A stretch of DNA of 46,046 nt, from assembly GCA_964645915.1 (NCBI GenBank), contig CAZYDH010000012.1:1-46046 (forward strand), written 5' to 3'. This document shows positions 1 to 8,394 of the stretch, in pieces. Position numbers and translations under genes: made by a program. The stretch's first letter is position 1. Every line of letters starts with the position of its first letter. This DNA is from JACNKV01 sp964645915. Lineage in GTDB: Bacteria; Fidelibacterota; Marinisomatia; Marinisomatales; JACNKV01. The notes below the pieces were generated by a model. It ran no database searches. It saw nothing but the letters and a program-made list of their open reading frames with translations, and had not been told where the DNA came from.

Positions 1-71
1 CAGGGATGTATTTGTATCAACTGAAAACCCACACCACCATTAAGACTAATAAACTTGTTCTGCTAAAGTAA
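1..71 (+). CDS. 3' end of a secreted protein with a type IX-style sorting signal (partial)
   Basis: Frame 3 is open from the window edge to a TAA at 69-71. It encodes about 22 residues beginning GMYLYQLKT and ending TNKLVLLK. This is the usual last strand of the C-terminal sorting domain of type IX secretion cargo (GxYxYxL, then a basic and hydrophobic end). The next gene starts one base after the stop, so the two are probably co-transcribed. The passenger domain lies outside the window, so its function cannot be told. The same kind of tail ends the metalloprotease at 3831-5948. Confidence 0.6.
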   Translation, partial: GMYLYQLKTHTTIKTNKLVLLK

Positions 72-72
72 T

Positions 73-1965
73 ATGAAGATCAAAACGAATATATTCCTGT
101 TGTCTATCGTAAGCTCAGTGATTTTATCATCACAAACACCCGATCAACTAAAAAAAATCACCGATGAATGGTTTAAAGAGCATCCGGATTCTTATCCTCA
201 TTGGTTGACTCCTGAAGAGGAGCAGCGAAAAGATGAAATTGGGCGTGATTTCTATCCCACAGATCCTCCTGTTGGACCGGTAAGAAATATTGCTGAATTT
301 GAACCAATGGAAGGAGTATTGATTCGCTATCCATTCGGAATATCGTACGATATTATCGCCGAAATGTCGGAAGATATTACAGTTACAACGATTGTTTCCG
401 GACAAAGTCAGGAAAATACGGTTAGAAATTATTACGAAAATAATGACGTGAACCTTGAAAACTGTAATTTCTTGCATGCGCCATCTGAATCTTATTGGAC
501 TCGAGATTATGGTCCTTGGTATATTATTGATGGAAACGATGAAGTTGCCATTGTGAATTTTGTTTACAATCGTCCTCGTCCAAATGATAATGATATTCCG
601 ATAGAAATAGCTGAATATCTTGATATACCCTTATATGGAATGGAATTAACTCATGCAGGTGGAAATTACATGACAGATGGAATGGGAATATCTGCTTCAA
701 GTGACTTGGTTTGGGAAGAAAATTCTTTGAGTGAATCCCAAATTGATCTAATGGTAGAAGAGTATCTAGGTGTTAACACGTACCATGTACTCCCCGATCC
801 AAATAACACGTATATAGACCATATCGATTGCTGGGGAAAATTCCTGGACGTTGATAAAATCTTGATACGGGAAGTTCCGTCATCACACTCTCAATATGAT
901 GAAATAGAAGCAACCGCAACATATTTTGAAAATCAATTATCTTCTTATGGAACACCTTATGAGGTTTATCGTGTGTATACCCCTCAGGATCAACCCTATA
1001 CAAATTCTATAATTCTCAATGGTAAAGTTCTTGTGCCGGTTACTGGTTCCCAGTGGGATGATGACGCAATCCTATCATATCAAAATGCAATGCCGGGCTA
1101 TGAGATTCTTGGTTTCAATGGAGATTGGTACTCAACGGATGCTTTGCATTGTAGAACAAAAGGAGTTGCAGATAGAGGAATGTTATATATCGAGCATATT
1201 CCATTATCGGGTGAGATCGAAGTAGACTCAGATGGAGTTTTGGTTGAAGCGAATATTCATCCTTACAGCGGATTGGGTTTAATTCAAGAATCAGTTCAGG
1301 TGTTTTATAGGATAGGTGATGTTGGGTTATATCAATCACTTCCCATGACCCATATAGAAGGCGATCAGTATGAAGCCATTATTCCAGTATCCGTTGGGGA
1401 AAATATGATTTCGTACTACATCCATGCTGAAGATAGCACCGGAAGGACGGCAAATCATCCGTTTATTGGTGCACCGGACCCGCATATATTTACTACCGTT
1501 GTATCAACAATGACGATTCAAGTTGGATTTTTTGAAGGATGGAATATTGTGGGTGTACCGCTACAACTTGATGATTATCATTATTTGTCGGTTTTTCCCG
1601 ATGCCACAGAGAATTCCTTTTATCCCTATGGTCCGATGGGTTATTCACCTGCTACTATGTTTAGTTTGGGAATGGGTGCTTTTCTGCATTTTGAAACAGC
1701 CGGCTCGGTTGAACTTACAGGATACCCGATTGATGAGTTGTCAATTCAATTATTTTCGGGCTGGAATTTGATCAGTGGTATTTCAGAAAATATATCTGTC
1801 AATAATATTGAAGATCCGGATGGCATTATTGTAGATGGAACTATTTACAGATTTGGTGGTGCGGTAAATGGATATGTCGTTGCAGATTCACTTTCACCGG
1901 GTTGTGGATATTGGATTCGTGCAAATACCACGGGGTCTGTTATTTTACGCAGTGGCACAGATTGA
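73..1965 (+). CDS. secreted peptidyl-arginine deiminase / agmatine deiminase family protein with C-terminal GWN module
   Basis: The protein has 630 residues. Residues 1-20 form a signal peptide, so it is exported. Residues about 55-395 match the PAD_porph (guanidino-group hydrolase) fold. The catalytic set is visible: D145 in WTRDYGPW, H250 and D252 in HIDCWGKFLD, and C360 in ALHCRTKG. The family hydrolyses the guanidinium of free or peptidyl arginine, or of agmatine, to citrulline-type products and ammonia. Because it is exported and has extra domains it is closer in layout to the Porphyromonas enzyme than to cytosolic AguA, but the substrate is not provable here. Residues about 395-480 look like an Ig-like beta domain. 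Residues 487-630 are a tandem GWN module (GWN at 489-491 and 563-565), also found in the next gene. No sorting tail of the type at 1-71 is present. It follows the upstream stop by one base. Confidence 0.85.
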   Translation: MKIKTNIFLLSIVSSVILSSQTPDQLKKITDEWFKEHPDSYPHWLTPEEEQRKDEIGRDFYPTDPPVGPVRNIAEFEPMEGVLIRYPFGISYDIIAEMSEDITVTTIVSGQSQENTVRNYYENNDVNLENCNFLHAPSESYWTRDYGPWYIIDGNDEVAIVNFVYNRPRPNDNDIPIEIAEYLDIPLYGMELTHAGGNYMTDGMGISASSDLVWEENSLSESQIDLMVEEYLGVNTYHVLPDPNNTYIDHIDCWGKFLDVDKILIREVPSSHSQYDEIEATATYFENQLSSYGTPYEVYRVYTPQDQPYTNSIILNGKVLVPVTGSQWDDDAILSYQNAMPGYEILGFNGDWYSTDALHCRTKGVADRGMLYIEHIPLSGEIEVDSDGVLVEANIHPYSGLGLIQESVQVFYRIGDVGLYQSLPMTHIEGDQYEAIIPVSVGENMISYYIHAEDSTGRTANHPFIGAPDPHIFTTVVSTMTIQVGFFEGWNIVGVPLQLDDYHYLSVFPDATENSFYPYGPMGYSPATMFSLGMGAFLHFETAGSVELTGYPIDELSIQLFSGWNLISGISENISVNNIEDPDGIIVDGTIYRFGGAVNGYVVADSLSPGCGYWIRANTTGSVILRSGTD

Positions 1966-1991
1966 TCAACTAATTTTTTATTCCTTAAATA

Positions 1992-3167
1992 ATGATTATT
2001 AAAATTCTCATCGGAATTGTATTATTCTTTAACTCACAACTCTGTGCTGAAAGTTTATATGATGTGTTTATTGAAGCAGATTCAGCCAATGGATATGACA
2101 AATATATTACATTAGATCCTGAGATTATGTATACCGGAGGGCTTGGATCTTCTGAGCATTCTATTTACATCGAAGGAAATGGGGCGGTCATCGATTTGGA
2201 ACAGGGAACAGGTATATGGATATCCGGAGATGATATGGCTACAGGTTCTTTAAATATTAATAGATGTACTATTATTAACGGTGGTTCATATGGAATCAAC
2301 ATCATAGGGTATTCTGATAATTTTATTACGAATTGTAATGTTATTAATTCTCATTGGGCGATTCAGATCGGTGATTCTGTGAGTGCTACGATCCAAAATG
2401 TTAACCTCGTGAATAATGATTACGGTATTGCTGTAGGAGGTTCACGAACCATTCTATTTATCGACTATGTGAATATGTGGAATAATACTGAAGATTTTAT
2501 GATAAATTGCTTTGGATGAGGGACAGTTTGGGAAGAGTTTCTTCCTGAACCCGGTACCCAGCTTCTCGCTGCAGATCCATTATTTATTTCTCCATCAGAC
2601 AATAACTTTTCCTATCAGATGAATTCTCCATGCATTAATACCGGAGTTGTTGATCTTTTTGATCCTGACGGTTCTCGTAGTGATATCGGAGCAAAATATT
2701 TTGATCATCTATCCCCAATTACAATAAACTATAATTCAAATGAAAATTGGAACTTAGTAGGGCTTCCTGTTATTATGGATAATGTGCCTATACACACCCT
2801 TTTTCCTGAATCCATAGACAACACTCTAATTACACTTAGTGAGCAGGGAAGCTACTTGAATGTAGATACGATGTCTGTAGGAACGGGGTATTGGCTAAGG
2901 TTTGAAACAAACAGCACGTCAACATTGACCGGCTTACCCATCACAGAAAATACGATAACGGTATGGCAAGGATGGAATTTGATATCAGGATTATCAATGG
3001 ATGTTGGGATAAACTCAATTGTTGACCCTGACTCCTTAATTCATCTAAATACTCTTTATTCATGTGAATATGGATATTACGATCAGGTAGACTCGATAAA
3101 AACAGGATCAGCGTATTGGATTAAATCTTCAGGTGAAGGAGAAATTGAGATACGTTTAAATCCCTAA
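1992..3167 (+). pseudogene. secreted right-handed beta-helix protein with C-terminal GWN module, interrupted by one in-frame TGA
   Basis: The gene reads as one frame from ATG 1992 to TAA 3165-3167, broken only by TGA at 2517-2519. The first part (1992-2519, 175 residues) has a signal peptide and repeated short N-rich strands with parallel beta-helix character (NRCTIINGG, TNCNVINS, QNVNLVNN). The bridge 2520-2618 continues in frame without a stop and reads GTVWEEFLPEPGTQ. The second part (from 2619, 182 residues) carries SPCINTG and SDIGAKYF, the usual close of such repeat proteins, then a GWN module at about 2739-3164. Restored, it would be about 391 residues. No frameshift is involved. It is either a recent nonsense mutation, a sequencing error, or a readthrough site. 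The two halves could also be expressed separately, but the second has no signal peptide. Ligand and role are unknown. Confidence 0.75.
2517..2519 (+). other. in-frame TGA inside the beta-helix gene
   Basis: The codons run TTT GGA TGA GGG ACA GTT TGG. The protein sequence continues sensibly on both sides (CFG, stop, GTVW). A single change from GGA, CGA or TGG would restore the frame. TGA ends other genes here (the deiminase at 1963, glutaredoxin at 3793, lspA at 42625), so the code is not reassigned genome-wide. Confidence 0.8.
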
Positions 3168-3224
3168 TCAGGAAGAATTCTATCTTGCGACGTATTAATT
3201 CATGTTTTAGTTTCAAAGTATCCG

Positions 3225-3551
3225 ATGGATAAAAAAGAAAAAAAACGTATCAAAGCTGAACTTAAAGCTTCCAAAAATACTGCAAAGAGTAATCGAAATT
3301 GTGCAGATCAAGTAACCTCTTCCAAGCCATCTAAAATTGTTAGATTTGCAGATAGTGTAAAAGGAATTATCTATCTAATTTTTGGAGTATCACTTATAGT
3401 AGCAATATTCTTAGGTGAGCAAGGAATGGTAATTACATTAGAGGATATTATTGGAAGTTTATTTCTCGCTACGGTTGGAAAAGCAGCTCTGGTTATTTTA
3501 GCTTTAGCATTATTTATTTATGGCTTAAAACAATTACATCTTGTAAAATAA
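3225..3551 (+). CDS. small membrane protein with basic N-terminus (unknown function)
   Basis: The protein has 108 residues. Residues 1-40 are very rich in Lys and Asn (MDKKEKKRIKAELKASK) and probably cytoplasmic. Residues about 47-66 and 80-105 are two hydrophobic stretches, so it is predicted to span the inner membrane twice with a short loop. I do not recognise the family and see no catalytic motif. It lies 10 bases before the glutaredoxin gene and is probably co-transcribed with it, which by itself says little about function. Confidence 0.6.
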   Translation: MDKKEKKRIKAELKASKNTAKSNRNCADQVTSSKPSKIVRFADSVKGIIYLIFGVSLIVAIFLGEQGMVITLEDIIGSLFLATVGKAALVILALALFIYGLKQLHLVK

Positions 3552-3561
3552 AAGGAAAATA

Positions 3562-3795
3562 ATGAAATTCAAAATTTATACAACAAATTGGTGTCCTCAT
3601 TGTGTAGCTGCAAAAAGGCTATTAGATGAAAAGAGTTATGAATATGAAGAAATTGACATTGAAAAATTAGAGATGTCACGAGACGATTTAGAGAAAATTA
3701 CCGGCGGACGTTCGGTTCCTCAAATTGTGCTTGATGAAAAACCAATCGGTGGGTATCAAGATCTTCAAGCTCTTCAAGTTTCAGGGAAACTTTGA
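3562..3795 (+). CDS. glutaredoxin (GrxC-like)
   Basis: A 77-residue protein of standard glutaredoxin size. The dithiol active site is C11-P-H-C14 at the end of the first strand. The cis-proline motif RSVPQI and the glutathione-binding GGYQDL turn follow. It reduces protein disulfides or mixed disulfides with glutathione in the cytoplasm. The CPHC motif differs from the commonest CPYC. A ribosome-binding sequence AAGGAAAATA lies directly before ATG 3562. It points towards the minus-strand metalloprotease gene, which ends 35 bases further on. Confidence 0.92.
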   Translation: MKFKIYTTNWCPHCVAAKRLLDEKSYEYEEIDIEKLEMSRDDLEKITGGRSVPQIVLDEKPIGGYQDLQALQVSGKL

Positions 3796-3830
3796 TCTTT
3801 ATATAATTAAAATCATATATATTAATTTGA

Positions 3831-5948
3831 TTATCGGATAAACATAACTTTTTTCCACGTTTCATCAGAATCACTTATTACTCGAATAAAGTAAATTCCT
3901 GATGGAGCTTTCTTCCCTGACTTTGTTCGTCCATCCCAGGAGAAACGGTCATAAAAACCTTTTGACAATTGACCTGAAAACAGAGTGTTGATGGTTTGTC
4001 CCAAGATATTTACAACACTTACATGAATTGTTTGTTCTTCTTGAAGAATGATTCTTAATCTTGTCCGACTAATCGGTGTCCCGTGAAGAGGGAATGGATT
4101 CGGATATGGTTTTGATACTGAAATTGTTTTATTCGATAGTGGATCAGCCGCAGTAAAGAATCGACATATTTCATTTTTATTTTGAATCAAAGACCCTGAT
4201 ATATTTTCTGCAAAAACGCTCCAATGGTATAGGGTATGATCCGACAACGAATCCACAATATGATAACTTGTATCCTGCCCCACATAGATCGTATCCAACG
4301 CTTCCGGATTTACCCCGAATACTAATTGGTAATTAATATAGTCATTTCCTTGAATATTACGTGAAGGATGCCATGATAATAAGGGAGTTAATGTATTGAT
4401 TTCTTCTCCGTTTACAGGTTGATCGAGTGAAAATGGTAAGAGAGTTCCTTCTTCAGCGACACCATCTGTAATTTCAATTCGATAATCAAAATCATAACTG
4501 TTGTCATCTTGGCTAACAACTACCAGCGTTAACCAGTCGTAGTCCTGCCCCGGATCAATATTCATCGGATTACCGGTTTTTATAATATAATAACCGGTGG
4601 ATGTCTTTATAATCGAATGAAAATTCAGATCACTTTGAGGACCATCCTCATTCATCAAACTTACAGAGATAGGATCGCTTGTAGAAACATGAATATATTG
4701 GCTTCCGAATAAATTAAGTGATGTGCTTTGAATTGTTTGTGTATCACCTTCTGAAAAAGGGATGGTAGTAAAAATTCTTGGTGAACTCATCGGAAAATCT
4801 TCTGCCTCTTCGTAGCTATACTTTTCAGCTCCAAAACCCGGATCGGAGGAAAGAATCCTATTTGCAATCGCCATATTATTCAATGCTTCAGAAAAAGAAG
4901 AATTGACATCAGATAGGGCATCATCAATTGCCTGATGGCTGAAATCACCATTTGAACTATTTGAATTGACACCTTCTTCAAAAATTGTTCTAATAGTTTG
5001 ATACTCCCCTAAATGTTCACTGATATATTGAAAATAGATATAAGAACCGTACCAATGTGTTCCTCCTGCTTTATCTAAAGATTCATGAGGATATTGAAAC
5101 CATGAAGGTAAATATTGATAGCAGTCATTAATATCGTCGAATAATTGATCTTCTACCCAAACTGCAGTGGATTCTAATAACCATGGCTTTTCCCAACCGT
5201 CATATCCATATTGAACAGCATGAAAAAATTCATGTGCTGCTGTTACTTGGATATTCTCTAATTCTGTATTTGGAAATCCCTGATAGTTGTTCCTCATAGC
5301 CATATAGCTTGTAAATGCGTTTAATTCATTTACGTTTGGAGAATTTTCATTATTTCCAGTATTTTGGGCATAATATTCTGATTGAACATATCCGTAATCT
5401 CCGGAGGACAATTGACGTATATACACATCATATGCGGCTGAACCTCCATTATCATGAGTACTTGGAAGAAAACCATCACCAGGAGGTCGTATAAATTCCA
5501 TGTCATTGATTATTTTATCATAAACATAATTAAACGTAGAAGCCATTTGAATAACATAATTTATATCAGCAACAGCATTTGTGCCCGTTAATGTATAGTG
5601 AAAGCGAAAAATACCTTCATCAAACGTAAGATCCAGTCCGATGGATTCTGTTCGGTCAGTTCGAATAGGAGCGCTGTGTAATATATTATTATTCTTAAAT
5701 TGATATCCCACTGATGTTAATTTAGATTTTAATGAGTCTGGAAGTAATTGACCATTTAATGTGAGCTCATGTAAATAAGGCGTCAAATGCATATGATTAC
5801 CAACATATACACTTGAATTGTTTGTTAAAGCAGTTATTACATTCTCTGCAGATTGAATGGTAAACTCAAGATCATTATCTGGTTTAGCAGATAATAAAGA
5901 AATATTTAATATACCGACGAGTATAATTGAATATTTTTGAAAAAACAT
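3831..5948 (-). CDS. secreted zinc metalloprotease, MXAN_6640 family, with type IX-style sorting domain
   Basis: The protein has 705 residues. Residues 1-21 are a signal peptide. The zinc site is H239-E-F-F-H243, preceded by VTAA and followed 15 residues later by LLESTAVWVED, where E259 is the likely third ligand. This layout fits the MXAN_6640-type putative metalloproteases. Residues about 510-600 form a fibronectin-like domain (TPLLSWHPS, YHWSVFAEN). Residues about 615-705 are a FlgD-like/type IX C-terminal domain with KPYPNPF, GRTKSGKKAPSGIYFIRV and a basic end. It is probably exported to the surface or medium. The ATG overlaps the stop of the 32-codon ORF upstream (TAATG), so it is the third gene of a coupled minus-strand operon. 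Substrate unknown. Confidence 0.85.
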   Translation of the reverse strand: MFFQKYSIILVGILNISLLSAKPDNDLEFTIQSAENVITALTNNSSVYVGNHMHLTPYLHELTLNGQLLPDSLKSKLTSVGYQFKNNNILHSAPIRTDRTESIGLDLTFDEGIFRFHYTLTGTNAVADINYVIQMASTFNYVYDKIINDMEFIRPPGDGFLPSTHDNGGSAAYDVYIRQLSSGDYGYVQSEYYAQNTGNNENSPNVNELNAFTSYMAMRNNYQGFPNTELENIQVTAAHEFFHAVQYGYDGWEKPWLLESTAVWVEDQLFDDINDCYQYLPSWFQYPHESLDKAGGTHWYGSYIYFQYISEHLGEYQTIRTIFEEGVNSNSSNGDFSHQAIDDALSDVNSSFSEALNNMAIANRILSSDPGFGAEKYSYEEAEDFPMSSPRIFTTIPFSEGDTQTIQSTSLNLFGSQYIHVSTSDPISVSLMNEDGPQSDLNFHSIIKTSTGYYIIKTGNPMNIDPGQDYDWLTLVVVSQDDNSYDFDYRIEITDGVAEEGTLLPFSLDQPVNGEEINTLTPLLSWHPSRNIQGNDYINYQLVFGVNPEALDTIYVGQDTSYHIVDSLSDHTLYHWSVFAENISGSLIQNKNEICRFFTAADPLSNKTISVSKPYPNPFPLHGTPISRTRLRIILQEEQTIHVSVVNILGQTINTLFSGQLSKGFYDRFSWDGRTKSGKKAPSGIYFIRVISDSDETWKKVMFIR

Positions 5949-6046
5949 TACTTATCTTTGATTTTTTTCTTCGAGTAATATAATCGAATGAAAAGAGCCA
6001 TAAGAATTAATCCAAATACATAAAAGATTGCGAAATAATCTGACAT
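5948..6046 (-). CDS. 32-residue single-pass membrane peptide coupled to both neighbours
   Basis: This ORF has 32 codons plus TAA. It begins MSDYFAIFYV, continues with a hydrophobic stretch (residues about 4-24), and ends with a strongly basic tail (SKKKIKDK). It should sit in the inner membrane with its tail in the cytoplasm. Its ATG shares one base with the stop of the upstream 220-residue gene, and its stop shares one base with the ATG of the metalloprotease (both TAATG). This double overlap is the main evidence that it is translated. No Shine-Dalgarno site is seen, as expected for translational re-initiation. I do not recognise a family; small subunits such as CcoQ or CcmD have the same general form, but no partner genes are here. 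Confidence 0.6.
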   Translation of the reverse strand: MSDYFAIFYVFGLILMALFIRLYYSKKKIKDK

Positions 6047-6708
6047 TATTTTGATTTTTTCTTAAATAGTTTTGGTCTTATATATTGATCGTAGATATAC
6101 GTACTACCGATCAAAGTAATTCCTGAGATCAATTCCCAGGAGGAAGCATCTTTATTGTCTTGCTCAAGAATACCGGCTAAGGTTAAAGATGTTCCAACGA
6201 TATATAAAGCGGTTCGAAATCTTTTATAATACGGTGATTCTATACGTTTTTTAGGGGTGGGGGCTATAATGGGTTTAGGGTGTTCGGCAAAATCCTCAAT
6301 CAATTCTCCAACCGGGAATCTTAATGAAAGTAAAATTTCGGGTGGATTTGTCGATTGATAAAATTCAAATGTTTCAATTTCCTGTGCGATCTGAAAGGAT
6401 ATTTGAGTTGACTCGTCAGTATTGATGGCTTCAATGTTTGTAATTGGATAAGAATAGTTGGTTTTTGTTAAGGCAATAGTATCAGATACCGCATTATAGA
6501 CTGTTAAATAAAACCATCCGTTATCAGCTACCCATCCGGTAATGTCTTGTTTGTCAATTACTAAGTTTGATCGCAACTGTATAAAAGCACCATTTTGTTT
6601 GATGTCAAGTGACATATTGGTTATTTGGGGTTTCGCTTGTCCCCATAGACTATTGAAGATGACCAACCCAAAAAATAGCGTTGCTACAAAGGAAACTTTC
6701 TTAATCAT
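6046..6708 (-). CDS. exported or membrane protein, AMIN-like N-terminal region (unknown function)
   Basis: The protein has 220 residues. Residues 1-23 are a signal peptide or anchor (ending LWGQA). Residues about 28-135 are all-beta with alternating polar and hydrophobic residues (MSLDIKQNGAFIQLRS). This weakly recalls AMIN domains of cell-envelope proteins. A proline-rich linker (KPIIAPTPKK) follows, then two hydrophobic segments near the C-terminus (about 167-184 and 190-205) and a basic end KLFKKKSK. It is first in the minus-strand operon and overlaps the 32-codon ORF by one base. Function not recognised; the AMIN comparison is inference. Confidence 0.6.
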   Translation of the reverse strand: MIKKVSFVATLFFGLVIFNSLWGQAKPQITNMSLDIKQNGAFIQLRSNLVIDKQDITGWVADNGWFYLTVYNAVSDTIALTKTNYSYPITNIEAINTDESTQISFQIAQEIETFEFYQSTNPPEILLSLRFPVGELIEDFAEHPKPIIAPTPKKRIESPYYKRFRTALYIVGTSLTLAGILEQDNKDASSWELISGITLIGSTYIYDQYIRPKLFKKKSK

Positions 6709-6838
6709 ATCGTAAAAATACGGAAATTATCAAAAACGTTAAAGGATTTTAAAAATGAATGATTTAATAATCTTATAATAAATCATTGATACCGTCAGAG
6801 AGGGTGGGTAATTTTTCCAAACGTTATAGAAGGTTATT
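6709..6838. promoter_or_regulatory. divergent promoter region with a 9-bp inverted repeat and a TATAAT box
   Basis: This gap separates the minus-strand envelope operon from the outer-membrane barrel gene. A perfect inverted repeat AATGATTTA (6758-6766) and TAAATCATT (6779-6787) surrounds a perfect TATAAT at 6774-6779. No good -35 box is seen at the expected distance. The repeat could be an operator serving both directions. An AAGG ribosome-binding sequence lies just before the barrel gene start. Confidence 0.35.
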
Positions 6839-8377
6839 ATGAGAAAATCGATCATCTTATTCATATCATTGATTATTGCCGGTAATGGTCTATCCCAAGA
6901 TGCAAAATCTGTACAAGGTGCTTTTGGTGCTGTGACGATTGATGGAAAGATATGGAATCAAATTGCATTAAGACCAACCGTTCCGATTTGGAAGTTTGGG
7001 ATAGCATTAGACTTGGTATTTTATATTGATGCCGACGGAAATATTCACGATGATGAATGGGATTTCTCTGATGCAGAAGCCATAAAAAATACGATTATTG
7101 ATAAAGTGTATTATATCCGTTACGGACAAAAGAATGATCCGGTATATTTTAGAGTTGGTGCACTTGATCGTGTCAATCTTGGTTATGGAATATTGGTGAA
7201 TAATTATACAAATGCGATTGAATATCCACAAGTTCGGAAAGTCGGAATGGATTTTCGTTTAAAACATAAGAATTTTACTGCGCAGGGATTCATTAATGAT
7301 TTCAAAGAAAACATCGGATTTTCCGGAGTTCGAGTGCAAACTCCTGTCCTTGCAGGAATACCCATAGGAATTTCTATGGTAGTGGATCGCAATCAGTATC
7401 TTGGTTTAAAAGATTCTGACGGAGACGGACGTCCAGATATCGTCGATGACTTTCCAGATGAAAAACGATGGTGGTTAGATTCGGATAATGACGGGCTCGC
7501 GGATAGTGATCCTTTGGAATGGGATATTGATGGAGATGGAGTAACAGACACATTAGACAGTAACATTCCGGGATGGAATGCAGATCCATATGTGCTCGAT
7601 TCTTTGATTCTAAGAGATCCTGAACCACTAAATATTTTGAAAGAATCGGACCCAGTTGGTGCAATTTCATTCGATGTTGGATACCCGGTAATGGCCGAAA
7701 GTAAAATGTCATTATCTATCTATGCACAAGTTGCTAAATTAATAGGTGAAACTATTGATCCAACGGCTGACTCGACGGTTTCATTGGGCAGTGGTATTAT
7801 TCCGTTAGGTTTGTCGGGGAAATTTGGTCCGCTACGAGTGAACCTTGAATATCGGATGAAACCTAAAGGTAATTTTGAATTTGGTTATTGGAATAGAACC
7901 TACGAATTAGAACGAGCAGCAATGATGATCGATGCATCTGATCAGGCATTAATTTCAACAAAGGAAAGAAACCTAGGAAGATTTGGACCACAAAAAGGAT
8001 TGTTTGCATCAGCAAAAGTAAAAATAGGTGGTATCTTTCAATGGAAAGCTTCGTATCAAAATTTACAGGGCGAAATGTATAGTAGCGAAACCAATGACTT
8101 CGAAGAAGAGACCGCCCAAAGTTTTTACACTGCATTTTCCATAAATAAAGCGATAAATCGATTAAAACATGCAACACTGTTTTATGAACAGAAAAATGTT
8201 CCAAATCCATTTAATTTTACCTATTCAGAAAGTACAATTATGGGTTACAAAATAGGATTGGAACTGGGATCAGGAATGATGTTGAATTATACATTTCAAC
8301 GAACATTTAGATTAGATAATAGCGGAGATTTGAAACCAATTAATATCTCAGGAATTGAAACAAGTTTCAATTTATAG
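6839..8377 (+). CDS. outer-membrane beta-barrel protein with thrombospondin type 3-like calcium repeats
   Basis: The protein has 512 residues. Residues 1-19 are a signal peptide. Most of the rest alternates hydrophobic and polar residues as in outer-membrane barrels (VYYIRYGQ, ISMVVDRNQY, LRVNLEYRMK) and it ends SGIETSFNL, a barrel-like last strand. Residues 192-237 hold three Asp-rich calcium-type motifs: DSDGDGRPD (192-200), DSDNDGLAD (214-222) and DIDGDGVTD (229-237), similar to thrombospondin type 3 repeats. They probably form one extramembrane loop or plug. Family unknown; a porin-like or structural role is inference. It is 17 bases upstream of alaS and in the same direction. Confidence 0.7.
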   Translation: MRKSIILFISLIIAGNGLSQDAKSVQGAFGAVTIDGKIWNQIALRPTVPIWKFGIALDLVFYIDADGNIHDDEWDFSDAEAIKNTIIDKVYYIRYGQKNDPVYFRVGALDRVNLGYGILVNNYTNAIEYPQVRKVGMDFRLKHKNFTAQGFINDFKENIGFSGVRVQTPVLAGIPIGISMVVDRNQYLGLKDSDGDGRPDIVDDFPDEKRWWLDSDNDGLADSDPLEWDIDGDGVTDTLDSNIPGWNADPYVLDSLILRDPEPLNILKESDPVGAISFDVGYPVMAESKMSLSIYAQVAKLIGETIDPTADSTVSLGSGIIPLGLSGKFGPLRVNLEYRMKPKGNFEFGYWNRTYELERAAMMIDASDQALISTKERNLGRFGPQKGLFASAKVKIGGIFQWKASYQNLQGEMYSSETNDFEEETAQSFYTAFSINKAINRLKHATLFYEQKNVPNPFNFTYSESTIMGYKIGLELGSGMMLNYTFQRTFRLDNSGDLKPINISGIETSFNL

Positions 8378-8394
8378 AAATTTAGGTAACCCAA

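Noticed and set aside
2517..2519. TGA as a reassigned codon (Trp or Gly) or selenocysteine
   Set aside because: TGA clearly ends several other genes here, such as the deiminase, glutaredoxin, ileS and lspA. No selenocysteine family motif is present at this site and no obvious hairpin follows.
6200..6230. GGTTCGAAATC resembling a tRNA T-loop
   Set aside because: It lies within the 220-residue coding sequence and has no acceptor stem, D arm or anticodon arm around it.
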